A stretch of 64,000 bases of DNA from Azadirachta indica (GCA_022749755.1 CM040441.1:23065475-23129474); one strand, 5' to 3'; positions 23,871 to 36,888 are shown, numbered from the stretch's first letter. Numbers and translations are program-made. Notes: generated by a model not told the origin, from the letters alone.

Positions 23871-24441
23871 GAAAGTAATAGGTGCATTAGTTAACTCAAA
23901 AGGCATAACTAACCAATCATACAAACCATATTTTATTTTTAAATGCAGTTTTCCACTCATCCCCTTCTTTCATCCTAATTTGATGGTATCCACTCTTAAA
24001 ATCAATTTTAGAAAACACACAAGATCCATGCAATTCGTTTAACATATCATCTAATCGAGGAATGGGATGTCGATACTTTACCATAATATTGTTGATAGCT
24101 CGGCAATCAACACACATCCTCCATGTCCCATCTTTCTTAGGCACTAGTAGCATCAGAACCGCATAAGGACTCATGCTTTCTCTAACATACCCTTTCTTCA
24201 TCAGCTCATTAACTTGTCGTTGAAGTTCCTTTGGCTCCTCGGGATTACTTCTGTAAGCTGGTCGGTTTGAAATTGTTGCACCGGGTATACAATCAATTTG
24301 ATGTTCAATTCCTCGAATTGGAGGTAAACCAGGGAGCACTTTTTCATGAAAGACATCCTCGAATTCCTGCAACAGAAATATAACATTGCTTGACAAGGAT
24401 TCGGCAAAATCGTGAGTACACAAAAAGGTCTCTTTGTACAT
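23871..24441 (-). pseudogene. CRM-1 reverse transcriptase, N-terminal two thirds
   Basis: The frame 24441-23917 holds [60 protein letters not shown] and [20 protein letters not shown]. That is the first catalytic region, including the Asp of FSKIDF. A one-frame shift near 23940 leads to [15 protein letters not shown], and the YFDD block is then deleted. It is the most complete RT N-terminus in the window. Confidence 0.88.
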
Positions 24442-24937
24442 AAGTACTATAAGGGGCTGTTGTGAAAGTAAAGCTCCCTTGATCTCACTTTTTTTTTAAA
24501 TAAAATTATATTTTTCCTCTCTCTCACACATCAACGTTGCAACTCTCTCATTTTTCCTCTCTCTTTTTCACATTTTTGCCTTTCTCATTTTCTTTTTTCT
24601 TTTCACTCACTTTTTGCATCTTTATTTGGTCTTCGAGAATTTATTTTGGAGTCAATGGTACAAGTGATATAGGTTACCCTTTGAAGGAAAAAGAATATCT
24701 ATTGGTAAAACCGTCGTGTGTGACTCGTCGATCGTACTGCCATGGTCTGCCCAATAGGATGTGACATGCATGCATATGAATCACATCACAAAAGACCTTA
24801 TCCTCATACTTGCCAATAGAGAATGCCATCAACACTTGTTTTGCTACATTGATTTCTCCATAATTGTTTAGCCATTGAAGCCGGTACGATCGTGGATGTT
24901 TTATGGTAGGTAACGATAATTTTTCATACTCGTACAC
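24442..24937 (-). pseudogene. CRM-1 protease C-terminal half and linker
   Basis: Minus-strand LSLPTIKHPRSYRLQWLNNY, the second loop HILLGRPWQYDRRV, and the basic linker with its AT-rich run near 24490. The active-site half and all of gag are missing. At 24930 the protease is fused to the leader. Confidence 0.85.
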
Positions 24938-25445
24938 TCTTAATCAAAATTTCAGTGGCAATTTTAAGATGAGAAACAATCAAAATAAATCACAAGATTC
25001 AATAAGCAATTCTTAAGAAATTGATGCAAGCAATGACAATATTGGATCAAAAATAAAGAATATTAGGTCAATACTATAAGAAATTATTTATATAATAGAT
25101 AACAACAATTCTTTTTTTTTTTATTTCTCTTTTTTTTTGCTTTATTTTTTTTTAGGAAGTAGAAATGAAAATATGAACTCAAAATAAATTGAAAAAAGTA
25201 AAACACAAAACTGAAATTTGGACCAATCAAGGAGGAATTTGGCGACAATATATTTTTTTTTGTATTTTTTTTTCAGAATTCTAATTGAAGAAGTAAAGGA
25301 ACAACAAAGATTTTTTTTTACAGAATTTTGATACCAAATAACGAACCTTGCCAATCGAAGAATGTAAAAAGGAACAACAAATAGATGTAAAATAAGAACC
25401 AAGACTATGATTTAAACTTACCTTGGAACCAAAAATTAAACTTTT
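24938..25445 (-). other. CRM-1 leader, inverted
   Basis: Reverse-oriented leader like 6219-6746, with T-rich and A-rich tracts around 25110-25160 and 25250-25320. A short internal repetition of leader and LTR-like sequence is present at 25330-25440. Confidence 0.75.
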
Positions 25446-25680
25446 AAGATACCAAATGATACGAACCTTGCCAATATCGTTAGACGAAACCCAAAATTTG
25501 ACCGAATGTAGTAAAGAACCTCAAGATATCCCTAAGATGCAAGTTTATAGATTCTTAAAATTACTTGACTCGATACCCTATCTAGATAAGAACACACATC
25601 TTTTTAATTAGTATTTAGGCATTTTCGTAGTTTGTAAAACGTTTAAGATTTTCGAGGTTCTCCTCTTGTTGGGTTGCAAT
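25446..25680 (-). repeat. CRM-1 primer site and remnant 5' LTR
   Basis: The primer site is damaged but recognisable: ATACCA at 25449-25454, just before the LTR start at 25457. The LTR opens TGATACGAACCTTGCC and keeps about 135 bp of U5/R. It then jumps to short pieces of U3 (ACACATCTTTTTAATTAGT, GGTTCTCCTCTTGTT) before satellite begins. Confidence 0.75.
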
Positions 25681-26110
25681 TCTCAAATGTGATTTTTGGG
25701 CCGGAATTGTCAAACGTCAAAAAAAAATGACATCGTTTATGTTTTGAGATGGCCCATTTTTCAAAACGGAGAATGTCTTTTTTTGGGCCGGAATTGTCAA
25801 ACTCACCATTGCATGCCGACCATCTCGTGAATAAGCAAAAAAGTTGAAAACGCAAAACATACGGACTTGAATTTCGAGATGGGCTATGAATTTTCCGCAT
25901 TTCGAGACCAGGGCCGGAATTGTCAAACGTGATACGAACTCAAAAAATGTTTAGTTCGAACAGCCATCGCGTTTTAAGGATTTTTTCGTAGGGAATGCAT
26001 TTTATTTCGAAAATGGAGAAAGTTTGTTTCGAAAACGTCTTGTTATGAAGGATTTTTATGGTGCATTTTATTTCGGGCCAAAACTGTCAAACGTGAGACG
26101 GACTAGAAAA
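25681..26110 (-). repeat. Scrambled SatA edge
   Basis: Satellite pieces in irregular order and spacing. GGCCGGAATTGTCAAAC-like blocks recur at about 25702, 25787, 25914 and 26076, far from the 145-bp register. Segments of monomers are deleted or permuted. The regular array starts at about 26110. Confidence 0.75.
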
Positions 26111-29105
26111 ATGATTTTCATTTCGAGATGGGCCGCACGTCTTGCTACAAACCATCACTTGAGGATCGTTGCGATGCATTTATTTTGAAAACAAAGAAGT
26201 TGAAAACGTACCGTTTTCGGGGCAGAATTATCAAACGCGAAACAGACTCAAAGAATGATTTTGTTTGAAGATCAACCTCACGTCTTGTTATTAACCATCG
26301 TGTGAGGATCGTTATATTGCATTTTATTTTGAAAACAAAGAAGTTGAAAACGTATGATTTTCGGGGCCGGAATTGTTAGACGTGAATAGACTCAAAAAAC
26401 AACTTCATTTCGAGAAGGGCCACACTTTTTGTTCCTCAGCATCGTGTGTGGATCATTATGGTACATTTTATTTTGGAAACAGAGAAGTTCAAAACATACG
26501 ATTTTCGAGGTCGGAATTGTCAAACGGGATACTGGCTTGAAAAACGACTTCGTTTTCAGACGAATCACACGTTTTGCTACTCACAATCACCTGAGGATTG
26601 TTATGGTGCATTTTATTTCAGTAATGGAGAAGTTAAATATATATGATTTTCGGGTCGGAATTGTCAAACGGGATACAGACTCGAAAAATGACTTCATTTC
26701 GAGATGGGCCACACATCTTGTGAATTATCATTGCGTGAGGATCATTATGGTGCATTTTATTTCAAAAATAAAGAAAATAAAAACATACAATTTTTTTTGT
26801 CAGAATTGTCAAACGCAAAGCGGACTTGAAAAATGACTTTGTTTCGAGACGAATCGCATGTCTTGTTACTCACCATCGCATTAAGATCATTACGATGTAT
26901 TTATTTTGAAAACAAAAAAGTTAAAAACGTACAATTTTCGGAGATAGAATTGTCAAATGTGAAACAAACTCAAAAAATAACTTCGTTTCAAGACGGGCTG
27001 CACGTCTTATTACTCACCATCGCGTGAAGATCTTTACGTTACATTTTATTTCAGAAACGGAGAAGTTGAAAATATACGATTTTTGGAGCCGAGCCGAGTT
27101 GTCTAACGTGATAAGGACTCGAAAAAAAAACGACTTTGTTTCGAGACAAGCCACACGTCTTGTTACTAACCATCACGTGAGAATCATTATGGTGCATTTT
27201 ATTTTGAAAAAAGAGAAGTTGAAAATATACGATTTTTGGGACCAGAATTGTCAAATGCAAAATGGACTGGAAAACTGACATTGTTTCAAGACAGGCTGCA
27301 CGTCTTGTTAGTCATCATCATGTGAGGATCATTATGATGCTTTTTATTTCAAATATAAAAAAGTTTAACGTATAATTTTCGGGGTCGGAATTGTCAAACG
27401 TGAAACGGACTCAAAAAATGACTTCGTTTTGGAATTGTCATCGTTATTGTGCATTTTATTTTGAAAACAGAGAAGTTAAAAACGTACAATTTTCGGGGAC
27501 AGAATTGTAGAATGCGAAACGGACTCGAAAAACGACTTCGTCTTGAGACGGGCTGCACATCTTATTACTCACCATCGCGTCACGATTGTTATGGTAAATT
27601 TTATTTCGAAAATGGAGAAGTTAAAAACGTACGATTTTAGGGCTAGAATTTTTAAACGCGAAATGAATTCAAAAAATGACATTGTTTTGAGACGGGCCAC
27701 ACGTTTTGTTACTCACCATCGCGTCAGTATCTTAACGGTGAATTTTAATTCGAGAATAGAGAAGTTCAAAAGATACAATTTTCGAGGCCGAAATTGTCAA
27801 ACATGATATAGACTCGAAAAACAACTTTGTTTTGACACGGGCTGCATGTCTTACTACTCACTCACTGTCTTAAGAGGATCCTTATAGTCCAACTTATTTT
27901 GAAAACAGAGAAGTTCATAACGTACGATTTTCGGGGCCGAAATTATCAAATACGAAACGGACTCGAAAAATGACATCGTTTTGAGAGGGCCGCACATCTT
28001 GTTACCCACCATTGTGTAAGGATTGTTACGGTGCATTTTATTTTTAAAGTAGAGAAGTTGAAAACGTACCATTTTCAAAGCTAAAATTTTCAAACGTGAA
28101 ATGGTCTTTAAAAATAACTTCGTTTCAAGACAGGTTGCACATCTTTTTACTCATCATCATGTGAGAATCATAACGGTATATTTTATTTTAGAAACAGATA
28201 AATTGAAAACGCACGATTTTTGGGGGCCGAAATTGTCAAACGTGATATGAACTCAAATAAAAATTTCATTTTAAGACGAGCCGCACGTCTTATTACTCAT
28301 CATTGCTTGAAGATCGTTACGGTGCTTTTTAGTTTGATAACAGAAAAGTTGAAAACGTATAATTTTCAAAGCTGGAATTATGAAACATGAAACGGACTCG
28401 AAAAACGACTTTGTTTTGAGACAAGCCACACATCTTATTACTAATCATCGCGTGAGAATCGTTACCATACATTTTATTTAGAAAATGGAAAAGTTGAAAA
28501 TGTATGATTTTCGAGGCCAAAATTGTCTAACGTGAAACGAACTAGAAAAACGACTTCATTTCGAGATGAGCCGCATGTCTTGTTACTCACCATTGCATCA
28601 TCACAATTGTGATGATGAATTTTATTTCGAAAACAAAGTTAAAACGTACGATTTTAGAGCTGGAATTTTGAAACGCGAAACGGACTAAAAAAATGACATT
28701 GTTTTGAGACGGGCCACACGTCTTGTTACTCACCATCATGTCAATATCATAATGGTGAATTTTAATTCAAGAACACAGAAGTTGAAAATATATAATTTTC
28801 GCCACCGAAATTGTCCAACATGATATGGACTCGAAAAACAACTTTGTTTCGAGACATGCCACATGTCTTGCTACTCACCATCGCAAGGGAATCCTTACAA
28901 TGGAACTTATTTTCAAAACGGAGAAGTTCATAACGTACGATATTCAGAGCCAGAATTATCAAACGCGAAACAAACTCGAAAAATGACATCGTTTTGAGAC
29001 AAGCCGCACATCTTGTTACTCACCATTGTGTAAGGATCCTTATGGTACATTTTATTTTGAAAGCAGAGAAGTTGAAAACGTATGATTTTCGGAGCCGAAA
29101 TTGTT
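26111..29105 (-). repeat. SatA array, ~21 monomers, inverted
   Basis: Regular 145-bp tandem array in reverse orientation, recognisable by GTGCATTTTATTTC, GAAGTTGAAAACGTA, TTGTCAAACGTGA and CTTGTTACTCACCATCG. It ends against the Athila LTR. Confidence 0.95.
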
Positions 29106-29597
29106 GATTTGCAAATTTTAAATACTCGCAAGTATACGAATCGTTAATAGCTAACTCTAAGATCAATTTCTCGTGGAATTGTAATGATTTAAATCTTTAT
29201 TATTTCCTGTTAATTACTACTTAAGCAAACATAAAATCATAAATACTTTAATGCAATCAAATGACAAATTTAGATTATTTCAATTGAAGTGATTAAATAG
29301 CTAAATTACAAGAACTTGAAATCTATAAAATTCTGTTGAATTCAATGAAATTAGATGAGGTTTGGCTAGTTATCTAATCTAGTATTGAAATATAAAGTGA
29401 ATTAAACAATCATTATGTATTTTAGATTATTAATTTTTCCACTAAAACTAGAGGATTCTGGGGTTTGTTTTTGGGCTTTCTACAATAATTCCTACAAGTA
29501 ATAAAAAGAAGCTCAAAACAATAAAATTTTAAGATAAAAAATACATGAATAAAGGACATAAACATAACAAAATATTAGGACAAAAATCGATTTATCA
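29106..29597 (-). repeat. Athila-type 3' LTR with large internal deletion
   Basis: Both LTR ends are present (TTTGCAAATTTTAAATAC at the left, CGATTTATCA at the right), but about 840 bp of the middle is missing at a single breakpoint near 29460. It belongs to the minus-strand Athila copy whose pol lies at 31414-34880. Confidence 0.88.
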
Positions 29598-31413
29598 AAT
29601 TCCTCCAAACCTAAACTTTGCTAGTTCTCGAGCAAAATAAAAATAAAAATAAAAATAAAAGACTCAACATACATGTGAAAATTCTTTTCTATAGATGATT
29701 CCTCAAAATGTTAATGACTTCCAAAGGATGCAACAAGATATAGGTTTAATCAATAACTTATCCAATTGCCAACAATTTTTTTTATTTTCAAAAGTTATCC
29801 TCATGTGTAGTGTGTGATAGCCATAAATCAATTATCATCACTCTTGTCATCCTTCACATTATCAGAATATAGCATGCATTGATGTTTCAACTTCAAACTT
29901 CACAAAGGTGGTCACCTTAAAGAAATACACTCGAAATTTGGGTTATCACTAAACCGTATGTGAGACAAGCATCAAGCTTAGATTTTTAATGGAAAACAAA
30001 GCTCATATACAAAATGAAGAATATGTTATTTCTGATGTAATGATGCTGATCTCATGAACGGAATGCTAACAGCTTGATTTTCCTGCAAATGAATGCAAAT
30101 TAATCATATGATACACAAGATCAATATACGACTTTTCTTTTTTTGGGTTGTAATTAGGCTATTGGGTAAGGTGAGGATAAGAATTGGTGGATAAAAGATA
30201 AAATAAAGCCATAAGAACTCAATAATATGTGTACATATCATCAAATTCTTATTTTTCAGTTTTTTTTTTTTTTATTCTGCAACCACTCATTTACATTCAC
30301 CTCTTTTTTCATTTCCTTTTTTTTTTAATCTCAAATTTCATTTTGCAGCCCCATCTTTTTTTTTTTTTACTGCACTTTCATAATCAACCTTAGCATTTCT
30401 CCTTTTTTTTTTCTTAGTGCAACAAATTGATAAAATATTATAACATTAAGCACTACTTCAAGAAATAACAACCCCCAAACCTATTATAAGGCACATATCC
30501 AATCAACTTATTTATGGCTCAAAGAATAGAATAAAGATAAGAATATTGGATACTTGGCTATTGGGTTTGATTGTGATTAGTTTTAAGAAAGAAAAAAAAA
30601 ACATATTGAGGCTCAAAATGGTTACTAAGGAAGAATATACATTAGGTAGGCAAGAAAGGCGCAAACGTTTCAAATAACGCTTACAATCACTTCTCGTGTA
30701 TCATACAATCAGTATTACAATCAAAGCATGAATAATCAAGATAATTAACCAAAACAAAGTATAATGAGTATTTGAAAGAAAATACGACCAGAAAATATAG
30801 AGTAGTGATAAACACTCAGAATAGAAGTTCCAGGGCTCAAAATCTCACAATTAAGGTTCTATGAGTCTATACTATCTTACACATTATCCTCTAATCATGT
30901 ATCAAGATTCAAATCGATTATGGCATAAAGTGCATATGTAGTAAAAGAATAAACAATGAAACGTAGTTAAAAAAAATAATAATAATAAAATCATGATTTC
31001 CCTTAATATCTCATCAATTCTAATTAGCCATGTACAAATTGCATACTAGTCTCATATGAAGGAATCATCACAAAAATTCAAAACAAAGAGAAAAAAAGAA
31101 AAAATATATTGAAAAAAATTTTTTTTAAACTTTTTTTAAACTTTTTTTTTAAAATTTAGTTTTTATGACTATATAGTTCAAAACAAATACAAATATTAAG
31201 ATACACTTAAAATCTTTCAAACATACTAAAACCCCACCCCCAAACCTATATTAAACATTGTCTTCAATGTTTTAAAATATAGTTTAAGTTAGGAAAGCAT
31301 TAAAAAAAAGTTAAACAAAAAAAAAAAAGAAAAGGATAAGATACTACTAACCATGAATGGGTTGCCTCGCACCAAGCGCTTTCTTTAACGTCTTAGCGAG
31401 ACGTCGCTTTTTT
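29598..31413 (-). other. Athila 3' noncoding region
   Basis: Starts with the polypurine tract (AATTCCTCCAAACC on this strand). Some Athila elements carry an envelope-like frame between pol and the LTR. Here I see no open frame, only AT-rich sequence with long T and A runs near 30255, 30320, 30355, 31120 and 31315. Near 31360 a conserved-looking block (CCAAGCGCTTTCTTTAACGT) stands just downstream of the pol stop. Confidence 0.8.
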
Positions 31414-32420
31414 TTATTGAGGGTTGAACAATTTAATGCATTCAATCTCTCTCTTGTTCTGGACTTCTTCTAAATAAGGCTTCACACGATATCTATTTAC
31501 TTTAAATGTTATTTGAGTCATTGGATTTAACAATTCTACTGCTCCATGAGGAAAAACTTGAACTATTGGAAACGGTTCACACCATTTTGACTTCAACTTT
31601 CCTGAAAACAATTTAAGACGAGAGTTAAACAAAAGAACATTCATTCCAGGATAAAAAGGATTTATGAATTAGGCCTTTGTCGTGATAACGCTTAGTGCAT
31701 TCTTTGTAAATTTTTGCATTCTCGTAGGCTTTATCCCAAATCTCTTCTAACTCATTAAGTTGAAGTAAACGCTTTTCTCCTACCATTTTCATGTCCCTGT
31801 TCAGCTCCTTAATTGCCCAATATGCCTTGTGTTTAAGCTCTACAGGTAGGTGGCATGCTTTTCCAAAAATCAAACGATATGGGCTCATGCCAATAGGTGT
31901 CTTGTACGCTGTGCGATATGCCCATAATGCATCATTCAACTTAGCTGCCCAATCTTTCCTTGAAGGTCGTACTGTCCTTTCCAAAATTTTCTTGATTTGG
32001 CGATTGCTAACCTCAACTTGGCCTGAAGTTTGTGGATGGTATAGAGTTGCCACTTTATGTGTAATGTTATACTTCTTCAATAACCCGTCGAAAAGTTTGT
32101 TACAAAAATGATTTCTTCCATCACTAATTATGTCCCTTTGTGTCCCAAACCTGCTAAATATCACATCTTTTAAAAATTTCACAACACAATTAGCATCGTT
32201 AGTTTGGGTTGGTATAACTTCAACCCACTTGGACACATAATCAACTGCAACTAATATGTACTGAAAACCAAATAAAGATAAAAAAGGTCCCGTGAAATCA
32301 ATTCCCCGTACATCAAAAAGCTCAACAACAAGATTGTTTGCTAAATGCATCTCATTTCTCTTGCTAATGTTACTGCTCCTTTAATATTTATTACAACGCA
32401 AACAAAAATTATGAGCATCT
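31414..32420 (-). pseudogene. Athila integrase
   Basis: Integrase of an Athila element. The core reads [20 protein letters not shown], then [33 protein letters not shown] and [20 protein letters not shown]. The three acidic catalytic residues (D of VDYVS or IDFTG, D of ISDG, E of QVEVSN) are therefore present. The C-terminal part [20 protein letters not shown] and the end [20 protein letters not shown] follow in a second frame after a shift near 31640. The zinc-binding part upstream of 32350 is broken. This is the longest open integrase in the window (241 codons, 31625-32350). Confidence 0.9.
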
Positions 32421-33234
32421 TTGAAGAGAGTTGGCCAATAAAAACCAGATTGCAATACCTTGAGGGCTATTTTCTTACCATTGAATGACCTCTACAATGA
32501 AGCTCATGCCAAAAGGTTAAAATACTCTCGTGTTCATCTTCAGGCACACATCAACAACTGATCTGATCTTGACAAAGCTTAAACAAATATGGCTCATCCC
32601 AAAAATAATGCTTACAAGAAAATAAAAATCTCTTCTTTTCTTGAAAAGTGAGGTTATGACGCAATACACCATAAGTAAGATAATTGACAATATCAGCATA
32701 CCATGGTTTATGACCTAAAGAAAACAAGTGTTCATAAGGAAAAGTTTCAACAATCGGTTGTTTTTTTTTGTGTTCATATGTATCAAAATCTGAAAATAAC
32801 CTAGAAAGATGATCAGCAATAACATTCTCACTACCTTTCTTATCCTTTATTTCTAAATCAAATTCTTGCAAAAGTAACACCCACCGAATCAGTCTTGGCT
32901 TCGCATTTGGTTTTGTTAATAAATATTTCAATGCCGCATGATCCGAATGTACAATGATTTTAGATCCTACCAAGTATGACCTAAATTTGTCTAATGCAAA
33001 CACAACAGCCAAAAACTCTTTTTCAATGGTGGAATAATTTAATTGGGCATTATTGAGTGTTCTACTAGCATAATAAATAACCTGCAAACGCTTCTCTACT
33101 CTCTGCCCCAAAATAGCCCTTATAGCATAATCGAATGCATCACACATAATCTCGAAGGGTAACAACCAATTAGGTGCCATGATAATAGGTGCTGATGTTA
33201 ATTTTTTTTCAAAGAATTGAAGGCGGCAAGGCAA
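32421..33234 (-). pseudogene. Athila RNase H
   Basis: Open frame 33234-32551, 227 codons. It starts in the connection region ([20 protein letters not shown]). RNase H follows with [54 protein letters not shown] and [10 protein letters not shown], and ends [13 protein letters not shown]. The key acidic residues of the fold appear to be kept. After it the frame breaks in the tether to integrase. Confidence 0.9.
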
Positions 33235-34113
33235 TCATCATTAAAATCAAAAGGAACATCTTTAAATAACAAATTACATAATAGACGACTTATTTTAGAG
33301 AAATCTTTAATAAATCGTCTATAAAATCCTGCATGTCCTAAAAAACTTCTAATTCTCTTAACTGAAGTAGGCGGTGGTAATTTAGTAATCAAATCAATTT
33401 TCGCCTTATCAACTTCAATACCTCTACTAGAAATAACATGTCCTAGCACAATGCCTTGTTGCACCATAAAATAACTTTTCTCCCAACTAAGTGTCAAATT
33501 ACACTCAATGCGTCTCTCAAGAACCAAAGTCAAGTTATGAAGACAATCATCAAACGAAGTTCCAAAAACTGAAAAATCATCCATAAATACCTTAATGAAT
33601 TTCTCCATCATATCCAAAAAAATTGACATCATGCATCTTTGGAATGTTGCAGGAGCATTGCATAAACCAAACGGCATCCTCCTAAGACAAATGTTCCAAA
33701 TGGGCAAGTGAGTGTTGTCTTCTCTTGATCCTCCGGTGCGATAGGCACTTGATAATAACTTGAAAGACCATCAAGAAAACAATAAAAATCATGCCCTGCC
33801 AATCTTTCCAATATCATACCAATAAATGGAAGTGGAAAATGATCTTTCTTTATAGCTGAATTCAACTTTCTATAATCAATGCACATTCTCCACCTGATAG
33901 TCATCCTAATCGGTGCCAACTCATTATTTTTATTCTTCACCACTGTAATGCCTGATTTTTTTGGTTCAACATGAATTGGATTAACCCATTTGCTATCAGA
34001 AATTGGGTAAATGACTCCTGTATCTAAGAGTTTTAAAACCTCTTTCTTGACTACCTCTTGCAAATTAGGATTTAATCTCCTTTGAGCTTCTCACGTAGGT
34101 TTAGCATTATCCT
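33198..34113 (-). pseudogene. Athila reverse transcriptase (one frameshift)
   Basis: Two overlapping frames make up the domain. The first has EVVKKEVLKLLDTGVIYPIS, WVNPIHVEPKKSGITVVKNK and WRMCIDYRKLNSAIKKDHFP; the VVKNK insertion is typical of Athila. The FLDGLSSYYQVPIAPEDQEK block follows, with the first catalytic Asp. A shift near 33685 leads to MPFGLCNAPATFQRCMMSIF and the FMDDFSVF active site. SVKRIRSFLGHAGFYRRFIK follows in the connection. Apart from the frameshift the domain is nearly complete. Confidence 0.9.
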
Positions 34114-34885
34114 CTAAAATAATTTTATGCATGTACATTGTAGGACTAAGCCTTTAATGTCACTTATACTCCATCCTATAGCTTTTTTGAGTCGGCTAAG
34201 CTCTCTTACAACTCTCTCTTTTTGGGTTTGGTTCAGAGTAGATGAAATGATTATATGGTATGCATTCCCCTCTCCCAAAAATATGTATTTAAGATGTTTA
34301 GGCAATGCTTTAAGCTCAATTTTAGGGGGAGTGATTTCTGCCCTTGGTAAGGATTTTGGTAGCTCTAAGGGTTTGCTAGATTCTTTTGAAATTGCTTTAG
34401 CTTTATCTAGCATCTTATGGTATCCCTTAGTCTCTTCTTCAAGTGTTTCTTCTACTCTCTTACCAACAAGTGCAACTTCAAGCTTATCCTCCATTTCTTC
34501 CTGCAAATAAGTGCTATAAATAAGTGAGTCTATACAATCAATAAAGGAACACTCATCTTTAGTAAAAATAGAAGGAATTGATAAAGAATCAAACACTTTA
34601 AATTGGACAGTTTCTCTCCCAGACCGTCATTGATAACCTCCTATTTTGGACATCAATAATTGTGTTGGTGGTTGCCATGAATGGTCTATCAAGAAGAATT
34701 GTATGCTCTTTGTCCTTTGAGGGTGTTCCTTCCATCTCCAAAACCACAAAGTCCACTGGTACAATGAGCTTGTTTACTTGCACCAACAAATCCTCAATTA
34801 TTCCTTTCGGATATTTAACTGACCTATCTGCAAGTTGTAGTGTCATAGTTGTAGGCTAAAGCTTCCCTAAACCTAGTTGCAAGTG
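34114..34885 (-). pseudogene. Athila protease end and spacer to RT
   Basis: The C-terminal half of the aspartic protease is visible: MTLQLADRSVKYPKGIIEDL, LVQVNKLIVPVDFVVLEMEG and HTILLDRPFMATTNTIIDVQ. The catalytic DxG end is missing, because satellite begins at about 34890. An acidic spacer and the SSTLNQTQKERVVRELSRLK block before polymerase occupy 34114-34596. A stop at 34597 and a frameshift near 34125 break continuity. Confidence 0.85.
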
Positions 34886-34889
34886 TATG

Positions 34890-36110
34890 GAGTATAAATG
34901 GATAATTTTCTGGGACAAAATTGTCAAATGTGATAAGAACTCAAAAAACAACTTCGTTTTTAGGCGGGCCGCAAAGTCTTGTTACTCATTATCGCGTGGA
35001 GATCGTTACGGTGAATTTTATTTTGAGAACGGAGAAATTGAAAAAGTACGACTTTCGGGGTCAGAATTTTCAAACGTAATACGGACTCGAAAAATGAGTT
35101 TGATTCGAGACATGTTGCATGTCTTGTTACTCAACATTGCATGAGGATCCTTTACGGTACATTTTATTTCGAAAACGGAGAAGTTGAAAATGTACGATTT
35201 TCGGGGATAGAATTGTTAAACGTGATACAGACTCAAGAAATGACTTCGTTTTGAGACAGGCCGCACATATTGTTACTCATTATTTACGGTGCATTTTATT
35301 TTGAAAACAGAAAAGTTGAAAATGTTCGATTTTTGAGGGCAGAATTATCAAATGTGATAAGAACTCGAAAAATGACTTCGTTTCCAGATAGGCCGCAAAG
35401 TTTTGTTACTAATCATTGCGTGAAGATCGTTACGGTGCTTTCAGGGCCGGAATTGTCAAACGTGATACGAAATCAAAAAATGACTTCGGGTCGAGACAGG
35501 CCGCATGTCTTGTTACTCACTATCCTCACAACGTGAGGATCGTTTCGGTACATTTTATTTCGAAAACGAAAAAGTTGAAAACATACCATTTTCTGGGACG
35601 GAATTATCAAATGTGATACGAACTCGAGAAACGATTTTGTTTCGAGACTGGCCGCACGTCTTGTTACTCATCATCGCGTTAATATCGTTACAGTGCATTT
35701 TATTTCGATAACGGGGAAGTTGAAAACGTATGATTTTCAGGGCCGGAATTATCAAACGTAATACAAACTCGAAAAATGACTTCGTTTCAACACAAGCCAC
35801 ATGTCTTTTACTGATTATCGCATACGGTGCATTTTATTTTGAAAATGGAGAAGTTGAAAACTTACGATTTTCTGTGCCAGAATTGTCAAACGTGGTACGA
35901 ATTCGAAAAACAATTTTGTTTCGACACAGGCTGCACATTTTTGTTACTAACCATCAGGTGACATTCCTTACGGGGCATTTTATTTCGAAAATGGCGAAGT
36001 TAAAAACGTACATTTTTTAGGTCGGAATTGTCAGACATGATACGAACTTGAAAAACGAGTTCGGTTCGAGACGTGCGACACGTCTTATTACTAACCATTG
36101 CATAAGGATC
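34890..36110 (-). repeat. SatA array, ~8 monomers, inverted
   Basis: 145-bp tandem array in reverse orientation between the truncated Athila protease and LTR-X. One monomer is shortened (about 35430-35450, CGGTGCTTTCAGGGCC). Confidence 0.93.
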
Positions 36111-36873
36111 TGACACAAGAGTGTTCAAACATCAAGAGCAAAACTTAAGTGCCAATAAATACAAGAAGATTACCCTAATTTACTAAGTTGTGAAGACGCT
36201 ATCAGAAGGGTAATTTCGGAATTTAACTGTATTCACTGAAATAATATTTTAAAAGAGGTTGGTATCATTGGAAAGTTGAAGAAGTAAGATTTTTGTAGAA
36301 TTTTATGCTTTAGCATTTAGAGTTCTCTAGAGAAAGTTATGACAACTTCTTCACAACATGTTCATTTTAAAAGTAGAATTTAGATGCACAGATTTTAAAG
36401 ATTTTTTATCTTAAATACAATGTGTTTTGTTTAATTTCTAGATAATAGAAAGATTTGGTGAGTTGTAATTCAAAGTCTTAGCTGTTTTGGTTTATTTTCA
36501 AAGAATTTTAAATGTTTGTATTCATTTGTCAAAGTTAGGTAATGGTTGTTCGCCTAACCATCGAAATTTATAGTAATTGTTGGCCTAACCTTTGACATTT
36601 TTTTCCTTATAATATAAAGGCTTCAAGTACATAGTATTGAAATTAAGTTGTTTTAAGTGAGTTAAATAAAATTTTGGTATTCTATACTCAATATCTGTTG
36701 TGGAGAATTTTCATAGAGTGGTGAGTTTTCTTTTTAGTTTTACAACCTTTGGTAATAACTTATAATGGTGTTTCTGTATTCCTTTTGTTGTGAACCTTAG
36801 GAGGAGAGCTTATTTCAAACCTTATTTAGTAAAAAACCTCAATTCCCACACGAACCTCGATTTTCTGTTATCA
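36111..36873 (+). repeat. LTR-X 5' LTR (763 bp)
   Basis: Opens TGACACAAGAGTGTTC and closes CTGTTATCA, followed at once by an initiator-Met primer site. Part of it (GCCTAACCTTTGACATTTTT, then a TATAAAGGCTT-like box) resembles the CRM-1 LTR promoter region, suggesting a related gypsy clade. A truncated partner lies at 37265-37721. Confidence 0.85.
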
Positions 36874-36876
36874 ATT

Positions 36877-36888
36877 TGGTATCAGAGC
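36877..36888 (+). other. LTR-X primer site, initiator-Met type
   Basis: TGGTATCAGAGC is an exact match to the usual plant site. Confidence 0.9.

Noticed and set aside
26111..29105. Possible CRISPR-like array (regular short repeats)
   Set aside because: The whole 145-bp unit is repeated, without unique spacers and without cas genes. It is an ordinary eukaryotic satellite.
29598..31413. Possible envelope-like gene of the Athila element
   Set aside because: The position is right for such a gene, but no frame longer than a few dozen codons is present and no signal peptide or membrane segment can be seen.
34127..34510. 127-codon plus-strand frame opposite the Athila protease-RT spacer
   Set aside because: It is the antisense shadow of the Athila pol spacer, which shows family motifs on the minus strand.
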